DNA from: Hemicentrotus pulcherrimus
Taxonomy: Eukaryota > Echinodermata > Echinoidea > Camarodonta > Strongylocentrotidae
Length of the DNA: 64,000 nucleotides
Assembly (NCBI GenBank): GCA_003118195.1
Contig: BEXV01000057.1
Location: forward strand, 467,473 to 531,472
Direction: 5' to 3'
Shown here: positions 13,201 to 23,606 of the stretch, piece by piece
Layout of the letters: every line of letters starts with the position of its first letter
Position numbering within the stretch: position 1 is the first letter of the stretch
The notes under the pieces: model-generated
Told to the model about the DNA's origin: nothing
The model's database searches: none
What the model saw: the letters and a program-made list of their open reading frames with translations, nothing else
Position numbers and translations under genes: made by a program

Positions 13201-16200
13201 TACTTTGCCAGACTACAGTGTATCACGATGTTATTTCTCTGTTCTTATTGATAAAAGTTGCCCTACTTATTAGCCATGTACATTATTTTCATCATTTCAA
13301 AATACATTATTGATGGAAGAACTACAAATATGTTTTTATTGATGAGAACAGAATCCCATTATTGATTATTGTTTTCTGTTGCCTTTTGTTTGCTAGAATC
13401 CACGTTCCTCTTCAGTGGGAAAACATCTAAGATGTCAAAGCATTCTTCTCGCCGGTCTTCAGCATGTTGCAGTGCATCTCCTCGAAGAAGTGCTATGGCG
13501 GATGATGATTTGGATTTCCAAAGACCAGCATCCGAGAGGAGGTTATCATCTGGACGAAGGTCAAGAAGAAGATCGGCTAGAATGGGTTCTTCAAAAAGTG
13601 GATCCTCAAAGAAAGACTACGGCAAGCATCGAACTTCGGATGAGGAAGAGGCATCTTCAAGCAGTAGTGATGAATCGGACCAAGGTCACACAAAAACCCC
13701 GAAACCACCCATCCCGGCTACACGAACCATTTTGACAGAAGGATTAGAAACCGACGAAACTGAATCAAATAATGCTACCGATACTTCGAAAAAAGAACAA
13801 TCAGAAGAAATGGCGACATATAAGAATGAGCATAAACCAGATCAGGATGAGCATAAAACAGATCAAGGTGAGGGTAAACATCGTGGAACCATCGCTGATC
13901 TCAATAAATATCGCAGAAACTCCGATTCATCAAGATCATCAAGCAGAGACTCAAGCTCAACTTCCGTAGGACACGCTTCCGTTTCGTCGGGATCAACGAT
14001 CTCTCTTTCGAAGCGTCGAATATCGGCACCGGGAATACCTAAGCATCCAGGGGCCCGTCGACCACGGCCTCAATCTGTTGAATTCCGTCTCGGAGACTTT
14101 TCTGTTTTCATTGACAAAGAGGAAGACGATTCTAATAAAAAGAAAGGTTCTAAAAGCGGGTCACATAAAGATATCAAGCTAGAAGCTGACCTTGTTGCTC
14201 TTAAGGCTATACAGAAAGAACGAGAAAAGAAGAAGAAGAGAGAACAATTAAAGCAGCAGAAAGCTCTGAAGAGAAAAAGAGCAAGACAAAAGCAAGCACA
14301 TTCCAGTGATAGTACAATTCCTTATCTAGGTACCTTACAAGGTGGCGATGATGACCTATTCAGCACTTTTAAAAACCTAGCAATGAGAAGATGTCGAAGG
14401 GTGGCTCCGCTTTCTAACATTAATAACACAACTCTAAAGAAACTGGAACGGCTGCACTCTATTTCGTTAGCTGAAAAAGACGGGCACGAGAAATTCAACG
14501 GTAGAGATAAAAATGGGATGATGACTAGTCAACAAGGGAAGCGGGTGGCGTACTCTCTTCTCCCATTTGAAGACAAACTCTCTGAAGATGACAGAAGGTT
14601 GATGCTTGTTTGCAATCTTCCAGAGGCGCTTGAGGTAACGGAAGAAGGGATGGATATGATGGATTCACTGGTTCCGAGACGTAGAATGCTTCCTGCTATA
14701 AAAACTCCACGACCATATGCTCTAAATATCACCAAACCACTCTTGTCTGGATACAATCTGGGCGAAGCTGACTTCCGCTCGAAGAATAGGTTGTTGGTGA
14801 GTGCTATCTTGTCCGACAAGTTTGCGGCTAGGCCTTGGACGAAATTTCTGGTGCGGTACGGCTACTCCAGGGAGCAAAGGTATCTGAAATTCTGGCACGC
14901 TGCACAGGAGTATCTGGATGCTGCACACACGATCGCTGAGATGCGACAGGATCTAATGAGACAGAGACTGGCCGGTGAACTCATCACTAATTTTCTCCAA
15001 CCTACAGGTGACCCCCTAAGCTTTTTCTTTTTACAAACCATAATGTTAAACCCTAAGCATTAAATATTAGAGATAACGTCCCTAACAATATGTTACGTTA
15101 CCTTGTTATAAGATGATTTTACTGGAAATAGACGTAATGATACTGAATTATATATTGTGATGATGATAACAAACAAAACAACAAAAATGCACTTAGTAGT
15201 AATAATAGGGTGATCACAATGCCTGTGCACACAGTTTGCTCCATGCACACAGTTTGCTCAATGCACACACCCACACACAACAGCAGTCAGTTGGTAGAAA
15301 TAGCGATTTTTGTAAATTTATTTTTAAAAGGCTAAACAATATTTTAAACAAATATTTCACATTATTTCGAGCATACCTTTAATTACAATTCTGTGTAGTT
15401 TCATTTGTATAGGCATGTGGGAAATATGTTAAATTGTTTAATTAGAATATTGTCTTTTCAGCCATGTGTGACATGATGGCCCGCTGATCGCCCAATGACT
15501 CGCATTGTTATTCTGGTGGCGAAAATGAAATGCACCTCAATTCATAAAACTCCCCTACAAAAAATGCAATATCCTCATGTGTTTCACTCATTAAATCAAA
15601 TTGTTGTTCACACTCAGGGTAGCCACAACTGTACTGGGGTCACCAAACTTGTTGTTACTCTGAAAATTTAGTCCCTGTGGAATGTTATGGCCTTTCGAAT
15701 GGTTTCTCGGGAAATCGTCATAAATCCTCAAATCTGACATCTTTTAAAAAGACAAATGTACTGTGATGCAGCTGATGGTCTGCAAATTCTTATCATAATT
15801 ATGATTATTTTTTCTAACTAATTTGTGGAACACATGAGGAAATAGCTGTGACGGTGATCCAAGTAATTTCCACTGCCATATTTGATTGGCATTGCAAAAA
15901 TATTTAGAATTTAAAGTTAATATTTGGTGTAAATATGATCTATGAATATATGATTTTTAAAAATGCCCCCAAAATGAACGGTTTAACTTTCCTAATTTGC
16001 ATAATAAGTGCGCAAATATGTAATTAGCTGACCTAGGTTGCATATTTGATGAACATTCATGTTTTTTTTTAAATATTTCAAATGAAATATATTTCCACAC
16101 CTGTCTGATATACATGTACATAGATTTCACTGATGTGTCATGTTCGGTTTTAATTTGATTACAATTTTATGCACATATTGATTAGGCGGACTCAGTTATT

Positions 16201-19200
16201 TTCACAACTTTTTCATATCTGCAGATTCGCAAAAATGGCAAAAATTACTTATTTTGTTGGCTTCTGTTTTCAAAACGGTAATAGGTATATGAATTTTCTT
16301 GTTTGCATTTTTTACCACAAAGATGATATTTTAGTGTCTGATAATTTAATTTATTATTTGTGTCCGAAAAAGTGATGAATTAAGTTGTCATCTTTGTCGA
16401 ATTTTGCCATTTTTGCCAATTTGACCATTTCTGGCAGGTATTTCGGTAAGTTTGCGATATCAAAAAAATGTTATAAAATCACAACGCATTGACCGATTTC
16501 AATTCTGTTAATTGTTTTTTGAAGCAATCATCAGCTAACATGTGTCTGTTGTACTTATTTTTGGTGTGCTTTACCTAGTCATAATGCTAGTTATGATGAT
16601 AATGATGACGATGATGATAATAATAATAGTTATACAAGTTAAAGATTAAGATTAAATGATGGAAAGAAAAAAATACTATATGACAGTAATGTCTCTATAA
16701 ATTTTTGAGACCAACAGGGCTCTTGCGGTGGTCCAATATTGTTTTCAATCATCAATGTGCAGTGGACATGAATCACCGCCATATTAATAATCAAACCCAT
16801 GACTTAATTTTCGAATGATCTACAGACGATCGCAAAGTACGCATCGGTCGTCTGCTCACCGCAGAGCTCAAGATACAACTAGGGGCTAGCAACGGTGACG
16901 AGCTGCTTCTACATGCACAGGATCTCGCCTACGATGCTCTGCGAGAGGTCTGGGCAGACTTCCAGAAGCACGACGTGGACAGCTTCATCAGAAGGACGGT
17001 GAGTGAAGGAGGAAGAGAAAGCCAGTGAGTGATGGAGGAGGAGAGAGGGGAGTATATGAGAGAGAGGCGAAAAGGAGAGATAGGGAGGGGGGACATGGAA
17101 GAAGAGAGGGAGAGAGACATAGTCGGACAGGGAGCCAGTCTCAATAAGTGCAACGATAAACTTTAGCGCAATTTACATTAATTATTAATTAGTCAGTTCA
17201 GTTACACATTGAAAATAATTATTTAACAATGCAAAGGACCATCCTATAACAAAATAAACTGCGTTTTACAGAGCGAGAGGAAGAATGCTCAGCAACGTGC
17301 TTATCCACTCTACACCAGCCCGACCCTAAACTTGATGAACAATGGCGTGGTAAAAACAACCACTTCGGACGTCTCCGTTAAAGCTGCTCCTAAGACGCTC
17401 TCCCAGGTACTCGCCGATGCACGCAAGAAGAGCTCGAAAAAGAGTATCGAATGTGCCACATCGTCGGCAAAGGCGCAGGAATACGGCGACCAGACAAACT
17501 CGGTAGCGCCGTATAGAATGATACGAGCTGTAAAGATCTCTTCGGGGTTGCTCTTAACAGGTTTGTCCATTCAATAAATATTCAACCATAATGGTTTTGT
17601 CAAATAACAAAGTACAATATAGATAATGATGATGATAATGATAATTAAATGTGTTTGTATAGTGCGTAGCACATATGGAAACTTTAAATACATGTTTATT
17701 ATGCGATGTAAAACTAGTTTGACTGACACATTTTGTGTTCATGAACTTAACTCATACAGGCTTGCCAGATGCCGAGGTCAGTGACCCCAGTGACCCAGAT
17801 GAAGAATCTGACGATGAAGGAAGTCTGCGCAGAAAGAACATGATCGTCCTGAGAAAACGTATCAAATCATTATTATTTTGTATTTGTTTTTGTAACTGTC
17901 TCATTGACATATTCAATAAATAAAATTTAAAAAATAGACCCGATTGATTTCACCGGGAAGGGTTCTAATTAGGCCTGAAGGAAACCTTTACTCCATTTTA
18001 TTTAGAATAACAAGAGACGGAAGGAAACGGGTGATTGAACAAAATATATTGTATGTCTCTTTACAAACCTACATGTACCAAACATAGAGGTACGAAATAA
18101 GACACTTACTTAGATATTGAGTCGCTAGATTATTTTAGATATACCGGTATATGTTTTATGGTTCTGTGAGCATTTCGTTGAAATCTTTTAAGTGAATTCA
18201 TTCATGATTAAATTGTATGCATTGAATGATATACTACTATAAACTAACATAAAGAAAGGGAAAAAATAACAAGGAGTTGCATATTAACACAAACGGTAGC
18301 TGTGCACATTTAATGTCTAGATAAAATATTACGAAGAGCCTGACGTCATGCAGGATCATCACAACAGTCACATGACGTCACATTAAGATAGAAACGAAAA
18401 CAATCCTATTCAATCCTATTGCAGTCTACGTTCCTGGGTATATTTAATACCTGAGTAGAGATGGGATGACGTTTTGTTTCTATACCTAATGTTTTGTTTT
18501 GATTTGTTGTTCTTGTTCTTATATTCTGCTTAACACAGGTAAAATCAAGAGTCCGTCACCGCGGGACAGAAACAGGCCAGACACTCAGAAGCAGACTGAA
18601 GCACATTCTCGTGCTATGAGAGGTAGCCAGGGTTACGAATCACAAAGCACATTAGAGAGAGATCAAGGCGGTGTCTGCCGAGCCATTAGGAAAGGAGGCA
18701 AAACTATCTTCCGACCATCAAGACCGAGGTACGTTATATGAAGACGATCTATAAACTGTATCTCTGTTCGAATCGGCAACCCGGTGCTTACAATCTCAGG
18801 CATTATTTGAAAAGTTGTCGGTCATAGACTTTGAACTGTGATATGCCAAAGAGCTAAATGCAATAGAGGTTCACTGACATGATTGGCTATCTTTGTTTTT
18901 TTTGCATGATTAATTCTTACCCATACATTCATCTGATATTACGTAATTATGATTCTTGAGAGTCTAAGCGTAAGAGTACTCGAGGTTGAAACGATTTTCC
19001 TTCAGGATGCCTTATTTTTGAAAATTCCTAGATTTCCTATGAAAAAAAGCACAAATATTCTATCAGTTTTATTTGTCGTATGATTCTCATGCGCTTCGTT
19101 TAAAAGGATACGGTAACTTTGTCTCAGATTCTGAAACAAAATCCTGGATTTAGCTCATGCTGATGTCATAATTATAAACCTTTAGGTCAGTCAGGAACCC

Positions 19201-21116
19201 CATGACTTTTACAAGCCGATCGCCTGTCTTATTATCAAGATATTAACGAATGGAATTACAAATTTTGAAAATATGGCATCCTAAAGGAAAATCATTTCTA
19301 TTGGGGAAAACGAGTATGGTTAGGCACTTCTTGATCAGTTTGGAGCGCATTTTTGTTAGGGCTCCAATATTACACCATATCACAGACACTGACAACACGT
19401 AGGGCTGTGCATCTCAAATTTAACATTGTTAAACGATGCCTTTCGTTTAACTGTTCTACTCTCCTTTTCTGCTCCAGTTTTTTTTTTTTTTATTTATTTA
19501 TCAAGAGAATCTGATGAACAACGGGTGTTCCCAGGGTACATCATTAAATATAATTTCTTTTATTGTGCTGCAGATGCGCTTCTGTAAAGAAAATACATGT
19601 ACTTATGTTACTGTCTAACCTGACAATAAAATGAATATTTGTTCCTTGACTCAATTCTAACCTTTTTATCGTGCAGGAGCTTCATGGAGGTGCTACACGA
19701 TCAGAGCCACGTTGAGTTTTTCCGTCGCTACCTCCAGGTGGAGATGAATAACGAGCTTCCGCTCTCCTTCTGGCAATCGGTGGAGCAGCTCCGCTCGGGA
19801 AACTACCGGGATCCTAAGGTTCGGCAGGCCAAGGCTCAGGCCATCGTCAAGAAATACTTCAATAAATCCACGAACTATGGTAACAAACAGAATTGTGTTG
19901 ATTGACATTAAAGTAGTGTTTGGAATACACTATTGCATCCTTCACTCAAACGAAGTTCAAATTAATCAGGTATTCATTTCTCTCCTGATATCATTTGGAA
20001 TAATTATGTTTGATTTTTGTTTGGTTATAATTATGATTTATTGTATTCAAACTTCAAACTTGTGTAAGAAATGAAAACGTATGAAGGCTCATAGAAAATA
20101 GAGGTTAGGGAATATAGGTAGCATCCTTACATGTATATCATCAGAAAGGCATGAATAATTATATCGAAGCATGGATGAAATGACTGTCTACATGTTTGAT
20201 GAGTCACTACCAAACTGTTAATCTGAGATAAATATAAAATTCATACCTGAACTTGTGTTTTTGATGTGAGACTTAGACCTAATCTTAGATATGAATCATG
20301 ACCATTTCTTGTCGGGCAATGTAATGTCTCTAGGCAGTAGTAGATTTAGCGGACACAACTCGACATACCCACACCCTTTTGGTGAAACCCTATCGGCACA
20401 ACTTTGCCCTTAATAATCGTGTAATTTTTCCCAACGATGCCCCTCCCCTCCTATTTCCTGATTTTGGATCCGCCCCTGATTCTAGGTGCCGATCTGGCCA
20501 CGGAGGCTGACATCATCGCTGATCTTTCAAATATGGAAAAGGTCACGCCCCAGATGTTGATGTCTGCGCAGACCTGTGTCGCAAAGAGCATGGAAGAGAA
20601 ATGGTATGTAAACTCACATTTATTTATTCAATGAGGTAATACAAGGATTTGGTTTGACAAGATCAAGCAGTGGGCAGGACTTTGCTAGGGAGAGGTCAGA
20701 ACAAGAACTGACGATCGAAGAAGTGGGAGGTGCATAGTCGCCAATCCTGGCCTTGGGATGCCTCAGCGTGCACTCTTTTTTAGTGGCGGCTGTGGGCCGG
20801 TATCCAAGGATAACTTTGTGAAAACTATTCATTTACGAGTCTAAACTCCCTTCTGGAGCCAAGTTGCTTTATCGCCAGTCCCCCTATCCACCCCGTAATT
20901 CTAGAGTACACACCAATGTAGGCCTACTTCATTATACTTCCCACTATAAGTCTATTTCACTGTACATAGTGAATACGAATTCAAATGCTAGAATTCATCC
21001 CTGGACTAATTTTCAGGTATACTGACTACAAGGAATCGTATCCCGATGAGTCGACTGACGATGCCAGTGAGGCCCCTGTACAAGCACAGTTTGGACAAGG
21101 CAGAACGGTAAATTAA
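8510..21116 (+). CDS. RGS22: RGS22-like regulator of G-protein signalling, 16 exons, 1374 aa
   Basis: Exons: 8510-8543, 8981-9066, 9409-9486, 9878-9937, 10080-10230, 10872-11138, 11821-11933, 12506-13058, 13397-15007, 16826-16998, 17272-17560, 17760-17858, 18539-18728, 19677-19879, 20486-20603, 21017-21116. All introns are GT-AG, all phases match and the coding sum is 4125 nt. The N-terminus (FVDYFNVFLSLPVFS) closely resembles the N-terminus of vertebrate RGS22 as I know it, and an NYWVPRYLIH motif recurs from the same family. RGS-type regions fall near residues 150-275, 900-1042 and 1235-1350. RGS22 proteins bind G-alpha 12/13/11-type subunits and are testis-enriched in mammals; a role in sperm is inference. 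Human RGS22 is about 1260 aa; the extra length here is mainly the low-complexity exon 9. Exon 16 could be a read-through of a GTAAAT donor, so the C-terminus is less certain. Confidence 0.88.
10872..13058 (+). other. First RGS-type region of the RGS22-like protein (exons 6-8)
   Basis: Residues about 137-447. GMRRFRCFISKTAGENSVQFW is cut by helix-like segments typical of RGS bundles (…VQFWLDTEKFRR). Exon 7 continues the bundle and exon 8 opens with NYWVPRYLIH, typical of RGS22. The rest of exon 8 is a Ser/Glu-rich linker (for example SYERSRSASPVKG), probably disordered and phosphorylatable. Exon 7 begins 24 bases after the end of a dispersed repeat (11422-11796). Confidence 0.75.
11422..11796 (+). 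repeat. Dispersed repeat, copy 1 (intron 6 of the RGS22-like gene)
   Basis: Starts TTGTCTCAGATTCTGAAAC and ends AACATTGTTAAACGATGC; a second copy in the same orientation lies at 19118-19439 in intron 13 of the same gene. Both ends match closely while the middle differs in length. The copy stops 24 bases before exon 7. No coding capacity or obvious terminal repeats, so its class is unknown. Confidence 0.8.
13397..15007 (+). CDS. Large exon 9 of the RGS22-like gene: Ser/Arg/Lys-rich linker and start of second RGS region
   Basis: 1611 nt, phase 1 in and phase 1 out, coding residues 448-984. The first two thirds are low-complexity: Ser/Arg clusters (SSRRSSACC, RRSRRRSAR), acidic/Ser runs (EEEASSSSSDESD), two near-copies of a DQDEHKTDQ-like segment and a Lys/Arg/Gln-rich stretch (EREKKKKREQLKQQKALKRK) that could be a basic coiled coil or nuclear signal. 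The last ~150 residues are conserved-looking and helical (SAILSDKFAARPWTKFLVRY) and start the second RGS-type region, completed by exon 10. Confidence 0.85.
15008..16825 (+). other. Intron 9 of the RGS22-like gene
   Basis: 1.8 kb, AT-rich. A short tandem of about 20 bp (GCACACAGTTTGCT…) occurs near 15226-15275 and an irregular (GAT/ATA)n stretch near 16590-16630. No other feature seen. Confidence 0.6.
17020..17125. repeat. GA-rich purine tract
   Basis: About 100 bases of imperfect (GA/GGA)n immediately after exon 10 of the RGS22-like gene. An irregular microsatellite. Confidence 0.7.
18341..18380. promoter_or_regulatory. Pair of CRE-like TGACGTCA palindromes
   Basis: Two perfect 8-bp palindromes at 18341-18348 and 18373-18380, spaced 32 bp start to start, within intron 12 of the RGS22-like gene. 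TGACGTCA is the CREB/ATF consensus; regulatory activity is unproven. Confidence 0.35.
19118..19439 (+). repeat. Dispersed repeat, copy 2 (intron 13 of the RGS22-like gene)
   Basis: Same orientation and ends as the copy at 11422-11796, with a divergent middle. Ends 237 bases before exon 14. Confidence 0.8.
19677..21116 (+). other. Third RGS domain of the RGS22-like protein (exons 14-16)
   Basis: Residues about 1235-1374. This is the clearest RGS domain: SFMEVLHDQSHVEFFRRYL, then NELPLSFWQSVEQLR, KKYF and helical QMLMSAQTCVAKSMEEKW, matching the order of RGS alpha-helices. The stop TAA at 21114-21116 follows ACG GTA AAT, which also looks like a donor (GTAAAT), so a longer C-terminus is possible. 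AATAAA at 21133-21138 argues for the stop being real. Confidence 0.8.
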
Positions 21117-21132
21117 TTGATTCGAGAGTCAA

Positions 21133-21138
21133 AATAAA
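21133..21138 (+). promoter_or_regulatory. Candidate polyadenylation signal of the RGS22-like gene
   Basis: AATAAA 16 bases after the TAA stop. Close for a 3' UTR but usable. Confidence 0.35.
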
Positions 21139-21227
21139 TTGGCGACGATTATGATGATGATAATTAATGATTCGGAGGAGGAGAAGCGGCAGCAGGAGTA
21201 GGAGGACAATAACGAACAAAATTACAC

Positions 21228-21229
21228 TA

Positions 21230-21264
<35 letters not shown>

Positions 21265-21266
21265 AA
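21228..21266. repeat. (GAT)n microsatellite
   Basis: About 12 perfect GAT/ATG units, with degenerate GAT-rich flanks on both sides (21150-21400). Confidence 0.9.
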
Positions 21267-23328
21267 TGAGGTCAATGACTACGCCGACGATGATGGTGAT
21301 GGCAATGATGATAACCGTCAATGTAATAACGGTAATGATCAGATTATTGTGGTTATGATGTTGACGACGACGATGCTATTGGTTATGATAACAATAAATA
21401 TGATTTNCCCCGGGATCCGCCAATATGATTGGAATAATGAAAGGCCTCGGAAGTAATGATTCAATGTATTAAGGTAATGAGTATAGAGCCACGTCAACGA
21501 AACTAATTGCAACGAATCAAATCTGCATCAGAGTGAGAAGAGCCCTTTGCCAGATGAAATAAACGTTTAGTTAACCAATGGCCATCAATGTTATGAAGGT
21601 GAACATATGTTCATTCAAGATTTTCCAACAAATGGGAAAACATTGTGCGATATATTTTTCTCAAGAACGACACTCTCGAAAGTAAAGAAACACAATTATA
21701 CAAAAAAGATCCCCCTGGCTACACTACTTGCGCCAGTTTGGCAGGAAGGTGCCAATCGCGGTGAGGGGTTTTCGTGGACCAATATAATGAGATTCTATTA
21801 TCAAAAACTTTGATTTATGAAGAGTACGAATTTCTAAATAGTAAAAGAAAAAAAAAATAAAAGGCGTAAACATTCTCAAAAAGAATGAAACGACGATAAT
21901 TTTCTAAATAGAGTCCGTAAACTTTAAGTCTAGCCCGTGCTTTAAACTTCAGGGTCATCTGGTACATGACTTTGTATAAGAATCATGCAGACGAACTCAT
22001 GGTTTTTCGGAAAGTGTAAGCGATCTTATGGTTAACGCGATAACTATACTAGCAGCGGAGGTCTTCGTTTGAAGTTTTGCCGTGCAGAAGAAACTTTTGC
22101 CTGCTTGTATTTAAAACAACTGCTTGCCCAGCTTGTACATGTAGTTTTAAAGTTCGAACAGTTAAAGGTCGTGGTGTTGGTGACTTATACCGTCCTTGTT
22201 AGTGGGTCTTTACTTAAAACTTTGAGGAATCTTAAAACTATGATGCTCCCTGAGGACAAAGGTAATGTGCGTAGTAAGTGTTGAGCAGTTATGTACCTAT
22301 GAAAATCATAAAATAGATGCTTTTTTCCTTAACGTAATTCGTTGTTTAGTCGTTATTTACAATCAATATCCCATCCATTGAAATACAATTTTATGAAAAT
22401 GATATTGAGTTTAGATTAATGAGTTTTTTTTTAATTGAGGTGATATCTGCTGGTTAATAATACAGTGTGAGTTATATTAAACTTCCGATATTGATAACCA
22501 ACCAACCGTATGAAATGGATGATGCGAGTTCATGCAATGAAAAAGGAAAAGCGCTGTGAGATCATAACGATTTATAAGAAAAGAAAATGAAAAAGATATG
22601 CCTCTGTTAAATGAATGACAAATATGAAAACATGCTGATCTTTAAGGTTAAAAGTGAAATACACAAACCATATCCCTTTGCATGCTTTAAAATAACATCA
22701 AAACTAGAACAGCATTCTACATACTAAGTATCTCTGTTATTGTGCCGATGACGTGGGCTTTCCTGTGAAAATAAAAGGCATTCACATTTCATAAATTTAT
22801 AAGAATGAAGAAATGGTCAATGAAATCTATCGAGAATTATCCCTTAGTCGTACCATTTGCAGACCTGAACAATTAACTTACTGATTCTAAAACTTTAAAA
22901 CTTTTCCTATTTTCTTAATTTCTTGATCTGTGACAAATATCATCCGAAAATATAAAGTGTAATGTTTAAAACGTAAGCATTTTGAAAACAAAATTTAATT
23001 GCATGTGTGCATTATAGTACTTATTATTAACTATTTACTAGCAAATACTATCAACAATTAAACAAACCTTTATCTATATCAGCTTTAGCGTCAGGTGATA
23101 CGGATCGAACCCTTTTCCTGAAGAAAAAAATATATACAAAGAAAGTGAAGAGTAATCTATTTTGCAATATTCTATTGCATCTCATGAAACAACTGTCATT
23201 TTCATTTGAATTGAATTGTAAAGGTTCAGTTTAGCATGACAAAAAAAAACATATATATGAAGGAGAGTCAGTATCCAGGAAATGTGCATTTAATTTTTCG
23301 ATGATGAAATTCATTAATAACTGTTTCT

Positions 23329-23334
23329 TTTATT
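23329..23334 (-). promoter_or_regulatory. Candidate polyadenylation signal of the CAP-type gene
   Basis: TTTATT on the plus strand (AATAAA on the minus), about 270 bases after the TGA stop. Confidence 0.3.
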
Positions 23335-23606
23335 TCTTACAAAGTTTGCAATTCTTTTTTTGCCCCTAATGCTTGTCGCCATTTAGCCGGTTATGCCCAT
23401 GAGGGTAGATATCGAACGTGTCAGTAACTCAACACAGAGTTTTCATTGTTCATTGATCATTTATCATACTTGTGTTCAATGTCACCTTCACCTGGAGCAG
23501 TAAGGCATTCATCGTAGGTTCATGGTTTAAAAAAAATCCTCTTACCCTCTTACCCCCACCCCCCCCCCNACGCCCCTGGCAACGTGTATTACAATTTCGA
23601 CACAAC

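Larger units (their letters stand above)
16826..18728 (+). other. End of second RGS region and linker (exons 10-13)
   Basis: Exon 10 (16826-16998) completes the second RGS-type helical region (LKIQLGASNGDELLLHAQ). Exons 11-13 encode a mostly polar linker, residues about 1043-1234: Lys-rich ARKKSSKKS, an acidic Asp/Pro/Glu stretch in exon 12 (SDPSDPDEESDDEG) and basic segments in exon 13. Exons 12 and 13 are separated by an intron with two perfect TGACGTCA palindromes. Confidence 0.75.
21117..23606. other. Convergent intergenic region
   Basis: Lies between the 3' ends of the RGS22-like (+) and CAP-type (-) genes. It holds a (GAT)n microsatellite at about 21228-21265, an N at 21407 followed by CCCCGGGATCC, and an N at 23569 after a C run. 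TTTATT at 23329-23334 is a minus-strand AATAAA and may end the CAP-type transcript. No coding exon seen. Confidence 0.6.

Noticed and set aside
18760..18790. GTTCGAATC string resembling a tRNA T-loop
   Set aside because: No acceptor stem, D-arm or anticodon arm could be built around it.
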